Of a stretch of 7,508 bases of DNA, positions 1 through 6,669 are shown in pieces. A program made the translations under genes and the position numbers. The first letter of the stretch is position 1. The number at the start of each line of letters is the position of its first letter. The stretch comes from Oligoflexales bacterium (GTDB lineage: Bacteria; Bdellovibrionota; Oligoflexia; Oligoflexales; Oligoflexaceae), in NCBI GenBank assembly GCA_015232735.1, contig JADFZC010000115.1:1-7508 (forward strand). Reading direction: 5' to 3'. Below the pieces are notes generated by a model. The model saw nothing but the letters and a program-made list of their open reading frames with translations, was not told where the DNA came from and did no database searches.

Positions 1-1
1 A

Positions 2-160
2 GCTGACACTTCGCAAATACCTGCCAGTCAGGGGGTGCTTGGTGCCACAGTCTGGACCGCAAACTCTCAAATGGCAAAAAAAATAGTAGCTAATTCACCG
101 GCTTCTCCTGTTTCTGAAAGTAATACGACGCAAAGAACCGTCATCTGTGTTATGAATTAG
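2..160 (+). CDS. C-terminal end of an unrecognised protein (partial)
   Basis: An open frame enters from the left edge and runs 52 codons to a TAG at 158-160; the other two forward frames close early (TGA at 4-6, TAG near 84-86). The translated tail is rich in Ser, Thr, Ala and Pro and ends in RTVICVMN. I recognise no domain, signal peptide, membrane segment or catalytic motif in it. A random sequence of this composition would stay open for 52 codons in perhaps one case in ten, so coding is likely but not proven. Immediately after the stop lies a short GNRA-capped stem at 161-184, which fits a gene end. The low-complexity composition suggests a flexible tail. No function is proposed. Confidence 0.4.
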   Translation, partial: ADTSQIPASQGVLGATVWTANSQMAKKIVANSPASPVSESNTTQRTVICVMN

Positions 161-184
161 TCGCAGGCGCGAAAGCGGAGGCGA
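161..184 (+). other. Stem-loop with GAAA tetraloop just after the upstream stop
   Basis: The RNA can fold as TCGC (161-164) pairing with GCGA (181-184), a 3x3 purine internal loop (AGG opposite GAG, which allows tandem G-A pairs), then CGC (168-170) pairing with GCG (175-177) closed by the tetraloop GAAA. It begins directly after the TAG at 158-160. No T-run follows, so it is not a standard intrinsic terminator. It could be a 3'-end stabilising hairpin, part of a larger structured leader or a chance fold. The pairing is read by eye; no folding energy was computed. Confidence 0.3.
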
Positions 185-193
185 CGTGTCCCG

Positions 194-208
194 GCAAGTT
201 AAACTTGC
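194..208. promoter_or_regulatory. 15-base palindrome upstream of rnhA, possible operator
   Basis: GCAAGTT (194-200), one central base, then AACTTGC (202-208): 7-base arms with perfect complementarity. The spacing of about one helical turn between arm centres is typical of a dimeric regulator site, and the site lies 80 bases before the rnhA start. The 1-base gap makes an RNA hairpin unlikely. No regulator is suggested by the sequence, and only one copy is seen in the window. Confidence 0.35.
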
Positions 209-239
209 ATCGGATCTCGTTGTAATATCTTGGTATTTC

Positions 240-270
240 GTGACAAATCCTGAAGTGAAATATTTACAAT
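240..270 (+). promoter_or_regulatory. Weak sigma70-type promoter candidate for rnhA
   Basis: GTGACA (240-245, five of six matches to TTGACA) and TACAAT (265-270, five of six to TATAAT) are separated by 19 bases, longer than the usual 17. Transcription would start near 277, leaving a leader of about 11 bases before the ATG at 288, with only a loose purine tract AAAGAGAAAG as ribosome binding site. The elements are good but the spacing and short leader weaken the call. Confidence 0.25.
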
Positions 271-287
271 AAAGAGAAAGAAACAGT

Positions 288-1028
288 ATGTTTCAAGGTA
301 AGATCATGCTCTTTTCCGATGGGGCTGCGAAGGGAAATCCCGGCCCCGGCGGCTGGGGATCCATTATTTGCTGGCCCGAAGGAAAAGTGTTGGAGCTTGG
401 CGGTTCGGAGAATAATGCCACAAATAACCAGATGGAGCTCAAAGGTGCGATAGAGGGACTTTCAAACCTTGGCGGAAGTTCAGCGGAAGTTCACATATTT
501 ACAGATTCAACATATGTAATAAATGGGATAAATGGCTGGATTTACGGATGGATGGCAAGAGGCTGGACGACGATGGACGGAAAGCCCGTGGCCAATAGGG
601 AGCTTTGGCAGGAGCTTCATGAACTGACAGGCAAAAGGAAAAAAATCTCGAAAATATTCTGGCATTATTTAAGAGGACATGCCGGGATTCCGGGAAACGA
701 AAGGGTTGATGATATCGCGCAGGGTTTCGCTGCAGGGAAAGAAGTCGATCTGTTCAAAGGGGCATTGAAGGATTATGGTGTCTCGATTATGACCCTTCCT
801 TCCACTTTTGAGGTTCCTGAAAAAGGCGACTTCCATCAAAAAAATTCAAAACCCAAAAAGGCGTATTCCTACCTTAGTCTTATAGACGGGAAGATTGAGA
901 TTCATCCGGATTGGAAGGTGTGTGAGGCCAGGGTCAAGGGGCGGCCGTATGCAAAATTCAAAAAGGCGATGTCCAAGGAGGAGGAGGCCGCGATAGTTGC
1001 GGAGTGGAGCAGGGACAGTGTTCCATAG
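288..1028 (+). CDS. rnhA: Ribonuclease HI with C-terminal hybrid-binding-like domain
   Basis: Cytoplasmic endonuclease that cuts the RNA strand of RNA:DNA hybrids, removing primers and R-loops. Residues 5-150 are a complete RNase HI fold: SDGAAKGNPGPGGWG with D11, NQMELKGAI with E50, FTDSTYVINGI with D73, the GWTTMDGKPVAN stretch, and LRGHAGIPGNERVDDIA with H131 and D141. These match the E. coli set D10, E48, D70, H124 and D134, so it should be active. The protein is 246 residues against about 155 for E. coli. After a linker (156-192), residues 193-240 resemble the hybrid-binding (viroplasmin-like) domain of eukaryotic RNase H1: Y193/Y195, W209 in DWKVC, and K225/K226 in AKFKK, with human-like spacing. 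The ATG at 288 is chosen because the later ATG at 306 would clip the first beta strand. It stands alone, with gaps of 127 and 174 bases on either side. Confidence 0.95.
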   Translation: MFQGKIMLFSDGAAKGNPGPGGWGSIICWPEGKVLELGGSENNATNNQMELKGAIEGLSNLGGSSAEVHIFTDSTYVINGINGWIYGWMARGWTTMDGKPVANRELWQELHELTGKRKKISKIFWHYLRGHAGIPGNERVDDIAQGFAAGKEVDLFKGALKDYGVSIMTLPSTFEVPEKGDFHQKNSKPKKAYSYLSLIDGKIEIHPDWKVCEARVKGRPYAKFKKAMSKEEEAAIVAEWSRDSVP

Positions 1029-1107
1029 CTGTTTGGAAATCCAAAAAATAGTCATCGTACGAAAAATTAATATTAGCCCATCGATTCTCTTACCTATTTT
1101 CAAAAAA

Positions 1108-1129
1108 ATATGATAAAGCATTATCATAT
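1108..1129. promoter_or_regulatory. 9+9 inverted repeat upstream of lolC
   Basis: ATATGATAA (1108-1116), spacer AGCA, TTATCATAT (1121-1129): a perfect inverted repeat 74 bases before the lolC start. Each arm contains a -10-like hexamer (TATGAT at 1109-1114, TATCAT at 1122-1127). It could be an operator overlapping a promoter, or a weak AT hairpin in the leader. No T-run follows, so it does not look like a terminator. Which protein might bind is unknown. Confidence 0.4.
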
Positions 1130-1182
1130 CAATTCATTCGGAAAAAAAGACTCTATGCCGGATAAATTGTTTTCCAGGTCTT

Positions 1183-1190
1183 GAGGGGGA
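1183..1190 (+). promoter_or_regulatory. Ribosome binding site for the TTG start of lolC
   Basis: GAGGGGGA at 1183-1190 is the only strong Shine-Dalgarno match before the gene. It is 12 bases from the TTG at 1203, longer than ideal. An in-frame TAG at 1197-1199 rules out any earlier start, and the first in-frame ATG is at residue 32, inside the first membrane segment. TTG at 1203 is therefore the best start. Confidence 0.55.
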
Positions 1191-1202
1191 AGAAGATAGA
1201 AT

Positions 1203-2510
1203 TTGCGTCGTCAATATACTGATTTAAAAATCATAGCATGGATAGCTTTTCGCAATTTGGTTTCCCGCAAAAGAAACCGCCAGGGTCTGTCCTTCATGAC
1301 AGCGGTTTCCATACTTGGTGTAGGCATAGGGGTATCGGCTTTAATAATTGTTCTTTCTGTCATGGGCGGGTTTGAACAGGATCTCAAGAGAAAAATGCTC
1401 AAGGGTCAGCCTCACCTCGAAATAATGAATGAAAACTCACTGGCCGGATTCAGCCTCCTTGAATTTCCGCTCCAGACTTTCTCTGACAACATGTCGGATA
1501 TTTTGGACATAGAGCCATTCACGCAGGCAGACATAGTTTTGAAGCAGGGCAAGCATATGTCGACTGCCGTTCTTTTCGGTGTTGATCCCAACAAGAAGGG
1601 ACATCTTTGGGGATTCAGCGATTCCATGATTGAAGGAAATCTTGCCGATGTCGGGAAGGAGCACTTTCCAATGATATCAGCGGACAAGAAGCCTTCCAGG
1701 TGGCCCGGAATAGTTCTCGGGGAGAGCCTTGCCGGACAGCTGGGTGCCAGCATAGGCGATGAAATCACGGTTCTGAGTCCGGAAGCGTCCTCGAGTTCGT
1801 CTGTTTTGGCAGGCGGGACGATCAGCCGGCATTACGTGCTTGTAGGAACATTCCTCACCGGACTTTTCAATTATGACTCCAAATGGGCTGTTGTATCACT
1901 GGATGAGGGCAGGAAGTTTATGCCCGACTACGACTTTTCCCTCGATGAGGAACAATATGTGTCAGGTATTGCGATAAACCTGAAAAATCCTTACAACGTC
2001 GATAACTATATCAAATATATTAAATCCAACAAGGGATTAAAGCCCAATACCTGGAAGGATACCAATGCGGCCCTGCTCTTCGCCCTGAAACTTGAGAAAT
2101 TTACGATGGGCTCGATTTTGATGCTGATCGTACTTGTTGCCGCTTTTTCAATCAGCGGCACCATGATGATGACCGTTTTCCATAAAAAGAGACAGGTCTG
2201 TCTTCTCCGTTCCATAGGAATGACTCATAACGATGTTCTAAGACTCTTTCTTTTTCAGGGATTTATAATTGGAACTGTGGGGATCCTGCTTGGGCTCTTT
2301 CTTGGGGTCGGATCATGTTTTTTATTGAGCAGCTTTAGATATGTAGACGTTCCGACAAATATTTATTACCTTAGGACTCTCCCGGTGAAGTTTTTGCCAT
2401 GGGATTATGCTTTAATATGCTTTCTTGCTTGGCTGTTAAGTCTTTTTGGTGCCCTATACCCCGCGTTGATTGCATCAAAACAGAATCCAAGTAGCGGTTT
2501 GAGGTTGTAG
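1203..2510 (+). CDS. lolC: Lipoprotein-releasing ABC transporter permease (LolC/LolE family)
   Basis: Inner-membrane permease of the LolCDE machine, which extracts mature lipoproteins from the inner membrane and hands them to the periplasmic carrier LolA. The 435 residues show the family topology: a short cytoplasmic N-terminus with FRNL, TM1 at about 34-56 running into VLSVMGGFEQDLK, a large periplasmic domain (about 60-300), then TM2 (302-326), TM3 (347-376) and TM4 (400-424). HKKRQVCLLRSIGMTHNDV (327-345) is the cytoplasmic coupling segment typical of FtsX-type permeases. E. coli LolC and LolE have 399 and 414 residues. Only one permease gene is present, so a homodimer as in LolF systems is likely (inference). 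The loop expected to be the LolA-binding Hook (about 192-205) carries five serines in a row. It starts with TTG and its TAG shares a base with the lolD start. The LolC versus LolE label is not separable here. Confidence 0.93.
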   Translation: MRRQYTDLKIIAWIAFRNLVSRKRNRQGLSFMTAVSILGVGIGVSALIIVLSVMGGFEQDLKRKMLKGQPHLEIMNENSLAGFSLLEFPLQTFSDNMSDILDIEPFTQADIVLKQGKHMSTAVLFGVDPNKKGHLWGFSDSMIEGNLADVGKEHFPMISADKKPSRWPGIVLGESLAGQLGASIGDEITVLSPEASSSSSVLAGGTISRHYVLVGTFLTGLFNYDSKWAVVSLDEGRKFMPDYDFSLDEEQYVSGIAINLKNPYNVDNYIKYIKSNKGLKPNTWKDTNAALLFALKLEKFTMGSILMLIVLVAAFSISGTMMMTVFHKKRQVCLLRSIGMTHNDVLRLFLFQGFIIGTVGILLGLFLGVGSCFLLSSFRYVDVPTNIYYLRTLPVKFLPWDYALICFLAWLLSLFGALYPALIASKQNPSSGLRL

Positions 2511-3226
2511 TGAGTAGTAATAAGAGCGGTGGCAGCCCCCAAATAATAATAAAAGTACGTGAACTTACGAAGGTCTACCAAGTAGAGGCCAATAGGGTTG
2601 AAGCGCTCCGGGGAATTGATCTCGATGTAAAAAAAGGACAGATTATCGCGGTGACAGGCAGGTCGGGGTCGGGTAAAAGTACACTTTTGCATGTGATAGG
2701 AACTTTGGACCAGCCCACTTCCGGAGAGGTGCGCCTTGTCGGAATAGACGTATCAAAGATGCCTGATCAACAAACGTCGAACTTCAGAAACAGGATGGTC
2801 GGATTTGTTTTTCAAATGAACAATCTTCTCCCTGAATTCTCTGCACTGGAAAACATAATGATTCCAGCCCTTATTGCAGGAATGCCCAAAAGCGAGGTTC
2901 ATGCGAGAGCCGGTGAGCTGCTTTGCGCAGTGGGCCTTCAAAACAGAGGCATTCACAGGCCTGGGGAGTTGTCGGGCGGAGAACAGCAGAGGGTTGCCAT
3001 AGCCAGGGCACTTATAATGAAACCGCCGATCCTTCTTGCTGATGAACCGACGGGCAATCTTGATAAACGTAATGGCGAAATAGTTTCTGAACTTCTGCTT
3101 GAGCTGTGTAAAAACCACGGAGTAACGATGCTGCTTGTAACACACGATCAAAATCTTGCCGAATCCCTGCCACACAGAGTTTTTATGGAGGATGGAAAAA
3201 TTGTAGAGTTTGGAGGAGCCTGGTGA
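2510..3226 (+). CDS. lolD: Lipoprotein-releasing system ATP-binding protein LolD
   Basis: Cytoplasmic ATPase that powers LolC/E. All ABC motifs are intact in 238 residues: Walker [10 protein letters not shown] (50-58), Q-loop [16 protein letters not shown] with Q102, signature LSGGEQQR (154-161), Walker B ILLADEP (174-180) with catalytic E179, D-loop GNLD (182-185) and H-loop THD with H212. The [10 protein letters not shown] stretch after the Q-loop is characteristic of LolD within the MacB/LolD group; adjacency to lolC supports it over FtsE or MacB. The start is GTG at 2510, whose G is the last base of the lolC TAG; GAGG at 2501-2504 lies five bases upstream. No other plausible start exists before the nucleotide-binding fold. 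The one-base overlap suggests re-initiation coupling, giving matched amounts of the two subunits. The end overlaps bamA by four bases. Confidence 0.96.
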   Translation: MSSNKSGGSPQIIIKVRELTKVYQVEANRVEALRGIDLDVKKGQIIAVTGRSGSGKSTLLHVIGTLDQPTSGEVRLVGIDVSKMPDQQTSNFRNRMVGFVFQMNNLLPEFSALENIMIPALIAGMPKSEVHARAGELLCAVGLQNRGIHRPGELSGGEQQRVAIARALIMKPPILLADEPTGNLDKRNGEIVSELLLELCKNHGVTMLLVTHDQNLAESLPHRVFMEDGKIVEFGGAW

Positions 3227-5535
3227 AAAAATCGATAGTGCTCCTTATGCCTCTTCTTTTTTTATTCGAGGTTTTTGCCATGGCCAAAGAGCCAGAGGTT
3301 GTTGAGATAATTGTCCGAGGCAATTCAAAAGTTGAGTCAGATGCAATCCTTGCAACTATTGGAACAGTGGTCGGAAAGCCTATTGTTCCATCAATAATAT
3401 CAAAAGATATAAAGAAATTATATGAACTTGGCTACTTCTCGGAGATCCATCTTTTCAAGAAGAATGTTGAAGGCGGAATTAGGCTCATTATCGAAGTGAA
3501 AGAGAAGCCTTCCATCATGGAAATAAAGTTTGTCGGACTGGAAGAAATTACGGAGGAAGATCTAAGCAAAAAGCTCCAGACAAAAAAATATACAATAGTG
3601 AATGAAGCTACGATAACAAACGATCTCAGGCTGATTGAGAAGCAGTATCTGGAAAAGGGATTCTATTTGGCTCAAGCCACATATACTCTTGAAAAAATCA
3701 AAGATAATGAAAACGAGGTCACCCTTACATATAATGTAAAGGAGGGGGGCAAGGTACAGGTTGGATCAATAGACATACTTGGAAACAAGTACTTCACGAC
3801 CTCCGAGATTATTTCCAAATTTATGTCGAAACCATTGACCCGCACTTCGGCTTTTTCATCTCCCGGTTCCGTTTATCTGGATGAAATGGTCAACAGGGAC
3901 GTCGAGGCTCTTTCGTACTTTTATAAAGATTTTGGTTTTGCGGAGGTCAAAGTTTCAAAGCCTGTGCAGGTTATGGATTCAAGCTGGGAGTTTGTCCGCA
4001 TAACCATGGAAGTGGAGGAGGGGATTCAATATAACGTCGGATCAATCGATGTTTCTGGGGATTTGCTTTATACGAAGGAAGAGCTTTTTGAATGGATGAA
4101 ACTGAAACCCGGTGAGCTTTTCAGGTTTTCAAAATTTCGTGCTGATGTCGAAATGCTGATCGATAAGTACGGGGACAAGGGATACGCGTTTGTCGACGTG
4201 AATCCGAAGCATGTTTTTGACAGGGAAAAAAAGATTGTCCATCTCAATTATGAAATCACAAAGGGAGAGAAAATCTATTTTGGCGAGATGACAATTGTTG
4301 GAAACACAAAGTCGCGGGACAACGTCATTCGCAGGGAAGTTGAGGTGGCGGATAGTGAACTTTACAGTGGAACCAAACTTACCAGTTCCAAACAAAATAT
4401 TGAAAGGCTTGGCTTTTTTGAAGAGGTTCAAACCATAAGACAAAGGGACGAAAAAGAGGCCAATGTTCTTAACTACAAATTCAAGGTGAAAGAGAAGCCG
4501 ACAGGCCAGCTTCAGGCCGCCGTCGGATTTTCTCCCGGTTCCACGGCTGAGAGCAACTGGTTCGGTCAGGGCAGCTACCGTGAGGAAAACCAGTCCGGAA
4601 AGGCCTGGAAGGTTAATCTGACCGGCAAGTGGAACGGCGGCAGGAACTATTCCCTTGAGACCGGGATCACTGATCCAAGGGTCAATGACAGCAAGTGGTC
4701 CCTCGGGTTTGGTGCAAGCTGGCAGCATGAAATCCAGGTAATCACCGACGGGGTAAACGTTGAGGAGAAGCGTATCGATGCGAGCGTCACCGTTGGCAGG
4801 GACATCATCGAGAAGATAAGGGGTTTCACCACATATAAAATAAGCAAAATAACTCAGAATTCTGACGCTTTCCTTCTTGACAGGTTTACCGATAACGGTA
4901 TCGAAAGCAGTTTGATCCTTGGGCTGTCGAGAAATACCACGAATAATTACCTTGATCCAACCGAAGGCAACAAGGCGACAATCAGCCAGCAGATTACCGG
5001 AGGGAAGATTCTTAGAGGCGACAGCCAGTATCTGGAAAGCCTTTTTTCCGATGCGCAGTACATACCAATAGATTTCACTGAAACCTACAGGACATATCTG
5101 AGGTTTTATGGTGTGCTCGGTCTTTTAAATACTTATGAAGACAAGCCAATTCCTTTTTCTGTAAGATACAGGATGGGTGGCCCGATGGATTTGAGGGCAT
5201 ACGGCTATAAAACCATCGGCCCAAAATATAACATTCTGCAGGCTCCGGGCGACATGCCGAAAAGCATCAATTACGGCGGGACCAAGAAGCTGCTCTTCCA
5301 GATCGAATATTTTTTTCCAATCATTCAAGAGGCTAATATAAAAGGACTATTTTTCACAGATTTTGGGAAGGTATATAGGGATGATGAGAATATTGAACTT
5401 AAAAAGTTCACTCATGACGTAGGTTTTGGATTTAGATGGATTACCCCCATCGCCCCATTCAGATTTGAGTGGGCATATCCTTATGAGAATGGAAAGCTTG
5501 GCGATATGGAATTTGTATTTTATCTAGGTTTCTAA
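3223..5535 (+). CDS. bamA: Outer membrane protein assembly factor BamA
   Basis: Central Omp85 protein of the BAM complex, which folds and inserts beta-barrel proteins into the outer membrane. Residues 1-21 form a signal peptide (KK, hydrophobic core, AMA just before KEPEV). Five POTRA domains follow at about 25-96, 97-174, 178-267, 269-347 and 350-424, each opening with a strand such as EIIVRGN, IKFVGLE, SIDILGN, SIDVSGD or MTIVGN. The barrel covers about 425-770 and ends in a terminal Phe (FVFYLGF), the usual beta-signal form. Length, 770, compares with 810 in E. coli. The conserved VRGF motif of loop 6 appears as DLRAYG (656-661): Arg is kept but Gly is Ala. The start is GTG at 3223 inside the lolD stop (GTGA overlap), with GGAGG at 3212-3216 six bases upstream. 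Five POTRAs and the place next to skp favour BamA over TamA. Confidence 0.96.
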   Translation: MKKSIVLLMPLLFLFEVFAMAKEPEVVEIIVRGNSKVESDAILATIGTVVGKPIVPSIISKDIKKLYELGYFSEIHLFKKNVEGGIRLIIEVKEKPSIMEIKFVGLEEITEEDLSKKLQTKKYTIVNEATITNDLRLIEKQYLEKGFYLAQATYTLEKIKDNENEVTLTYNVKEGGKVQVGSIDILGNKYFTTSEIISKFMSKPLTRTSAFSSPGSVYLDEMVNRDVEALSYFYKDFGFAEVKVSKPVQVMDSSWEFVRITMEVEEGIQYNVGSIDVSGDLLYTKEELFEWMKLKPGELFRFSKFRADVEMLIDKYGDKGYAFVDVNPKHVFDREKKIVHLNYEITKGEKIYFGEMTIVGNTKSRDNVIRREVEVADSELYSGTKLTSSKQNIERLGFFEEVQTIRQRDEKEANVLNYKFKVKEKPTGQLQAAVGFSPGSTAESNWFGQGSYREENQSGKAWKVNLTGKWNGGRNYSLETGITDPRVNDSKWSLGFGASWQHEIQVITDGVNVEEKRIDASVTVGRDIIEKIRGFTTYKISKITQNSDAFLLDRFTDNGIESSLILGLSRNTTNNYLDPTEGNKATISQQITGGKILRGDSQYLESLFSDAQYIPIDFTETYRTYLRFYGVLGLLNTYEDKPIPFSVRYRMGGPMDLRAYGYKTIGPKYNILQAPGDMPKSINYGGTKKLLFQIEYFFPIIQEANIKGLFFTDFGKVYRDDENIELKKFTHDVGFGFRWITPIAPFRFEWAYPYENGKLGDMEFVFYLGF

Positions 5536-5556
5536 TCAATACTAGAAGGGACATTT

Positions 5557-6180
5557 ATGAAATCAACAAGAAAAACAGTTAATTACAGGTCATCTTTGGC
5601 GATCGTGTTTTTTGGGCTCCTAATTGCGATTGTCATATCGCCTGCAAATGGTCAGGGAGTGGTCAAACCTGAAAAGGCGCCTGTGAAATATGCGGTTGTC
5701 GATATGCAGACGGTAATTCTCAATGTCACAGAGGGAAAGAATGCAAGGGCAAAACTTGAGAAGGAAATAAAAGCCAAGGAAAGTGAGTTGATGGAAAAGA
5801 AAAAAGAGCTGGACAAAATGAACAAGGACTGGACATCCCAGGCGCCTCTTCTAAGTGAATCGGCCCGTTTTGAAAAACAGAAGGAGTTTCAGGAAAAGTT
5901 CCTTGCGTTAAGGAATGAGGAAATGGAATTCCAAAAGGAGATCAAGGCAAAGGAACAGAGGGCTACCCAAAAGATCGCCATGGCTGTGACGGGACTTGTT
6001 GATGATCTGGCAAAACAGCGGGGTTACGAAATGGTATTTGAAACGAACAGTGCCGGACTTCTGTACTTGAAGGAGCCTTTGGATCTTACCAAGGAGGTTA
6101 TCGCCGCCTACGAAGTCAAGAGCAAAAGTGAAAAAAGCGAGGTTTCCAAAACAGCAAAGGGTGTTGAGGATAAGAAATAA
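5557..6180 (+). CDS. skp: Periplasmic chaperone Skp (OmpH family)
   Basis: Periplasmic holdase that binds unfolded outer-membrane proteins and delivers them to BamA; known Skp proteins are trimers with long alpha-helical tentacles. The 207-residue product has a signal peptide (basic MKSTRKTVNYR, hydrophobic 13-28, likely cut after ANG near residue 32). It then shows the family opening strand KYAVVDMQTVILN (44-56), a long Lys/Glu-rich coiled coil (about 60-140), and the closing segment DDLAKQRGYEMVFETNSAGLLYL (149-171) that completes the body domain. E. coli Skp is about 161 residues; the excess is the N-terminal spacer and a charged tail (188-207, many Lys, Ser and Glu). The start is ATG at 5557 with AGAAGGG at 5544-5550. 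It begins 21 bases after bamA and ends 11 bases before fabZ, so it is in the same operon. Confidence 0.9.
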   Translation: MKSTRKTVNYRSSLAIVFFGLLIAIVISPANGQGVVKPEKAPVKYAVVDMQTVILNVTEGKNARAKLEKEIKAKESELMEKKKELDKMNKDWTSQAPLLSESARFEKQKEFQEKFLALRNEEMEFQKEIKAKEQRATQKIAMAVTGLVDDLAKQRGYEMVFETNSAGLLYLKEPLDLTKEVIAAYEVKSKSEKSEVSKTAKGVEDKK

Positions 6181-6186
6181 TCCATC

Positions 6187-6191
6187 GGGAG
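6187..6191 (+). promoter_or_regulatory. Shine-Dalgarno sequence that bears on the fabZ start
   Basis: GGGAG at 6187-6191 is the only good ribosome binding site before fabZ. It abuts the ATG at 6192, is three bases from the ATG at 6195 and nine bases from an in-frame GTG at 6201. Spacing favours the GTG; codon preference favours one of the ATGs. The N-terminus therefore remains uncertain by up to three residues. Confidence 0.45.
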
Positions 6192-6647
6192 ATGATGCAG
6201 GTGGCCATTGTCAAGGTTGATCCCCCACTTTCAGCCAGCGAGATAGAGAAGTATCTTCCGCACAGGTATCCTTTTTTATTGATCGACAGGATACTGGACT
6301 ACAAGCCGGGGGTATTTATCCATGCACTAAAAAATGTTTCAGCTTCAGATCCAATAATGCAGGGACATTTTCCGGGGAACCCGATATTTCCGGGAGTCCT
6401 TCTTGTTGAAGCCATGGCTCAGGCGTCCGCAATACTGGGAAAATTCACCAGGGACAAAGAATGCAGCACATGCCTTTTGATGGAGATTGAAAATACACGT
6501 TTTAGAAAATCTGTCGTTCCCGGTGACACGATACATATACATGTCAAGCTAAGTTCCATGCGAAAGTCATTCCTGTGGTTTGAAGGGGAATGCAGGGTTT
6601 CGGATAAGGTTGCGGTCACAGCAAATTTTTCGGCCAAGCTGGAATAG
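6192..6647 (+). CDS. fabZ: 3-hydroxyacyl-[acyl-carrier-protein] dehydratase FabZ
   Basis: Cytoplasmic hot-dog-fold enzyme that dehydrates (3R)-hydroxyacyl-ACP to trans-2-enoyl-ACP in fatty-acid elongation. Family motifs are all present: LPHRYPFLLIDRI (22-34), KNVSASDPIMQGHFPGNPIFPGVL (47-70) with catalytic H59, and EAMAQASAI (73-81) with catalytic E73, the same 14-residue spacing as E. coli H54/E68, then RFRKSVVPGD (103-112). Length, 151, equals the E. coli enzyme. GHFPG followed by P-x-FPGVL separates FabZ from FabA. Its product feeds fatty-acid elongation, while LpxA just downstream draws on the same 3-hydroxyacyl-ACP pool, so co-expression could balance phospholipid and lipid A synthesis. 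The start is given at the first ATG, but ATG 6195 or GTG 6201 is possible from ribosome-site spacing. Confidence 0.96.
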   Translation: MMQVAIVKVDPPLSASEIEKYLPHRYPFLLIDRILDYKPGVFIHALKNVSASDPIMQGHFPGNPIFPGVLLVEAMAQASAILGKFTRDKECSTCLLMEIENTRFRKSVVPGDTIHIHVKLSSMRKSFLWFEGECRVSDKVAVTANFSAKLE

Positions 6648-6669
6648 ACAATTAGAGGTTTTATTTTTC

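Larger units (their letters stand above)
1029..1202. other. Intergenic region between rnhA and the lolC operon
   Basis: This AT-rich non-coding gap should hold the end of the rnhA transcript and the promoter of the envelope operon. A weak hairpin, TTTGG (1032-1036) pairing with CCAAA (1041-1045), sits just after the rnhA stop, without a T-run. The 8-base palindromes at 1055-1062 (TCGTACGA) and 1068-1075 (TAATATTA) are short and may be chance. A stronger dyad is at 1108-1129. No convincing -35/-10 pair is visible; TTCGGA (1137-1142) with GATAAA (1161-1166) is the best downstream of the dyad and is poor. Confidence 0.45.

Noticed and set aside
306..308. Alternative ATG start for rnhA with AAGG upstream
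   Set aside because: It would remove most of the first beta strand before catalytic D11, so the ATG at 288 fits the family better, although the later ATG has the better ribosome binding site.
1032..1045. Possible terminator after rnhA
   Set aside because: The stem has only five base pairs, three of them A-T, and is followed by AAATAGTC rather than a T-run.
1055..1075. Two 8-base palindromes (TCGTACGA and TAATATTA)
   Set aside because: Palindromes of this length are expected by chance in an AT-rich gap, and they are not paired or repeated elsewhere in the window.
4129..4728. A 199-codon open frame on the minus strand inside bamA
   Set aside because: It lies wholly opposite the BamA barrel and POTRA5 coding sequence, which is intact and well conserved. 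The translation has no recognisable domain and no convincing ribosome binding site.
6580..6669. Longer N-terminus for lpxA starting within fabZ
   Set aside because: The extra 30 residues are a frame-shifted reading of the fabZ end. LpxA homologues start close to the IHPTA segment, and the ATG at 6670 has its own GAGG site.
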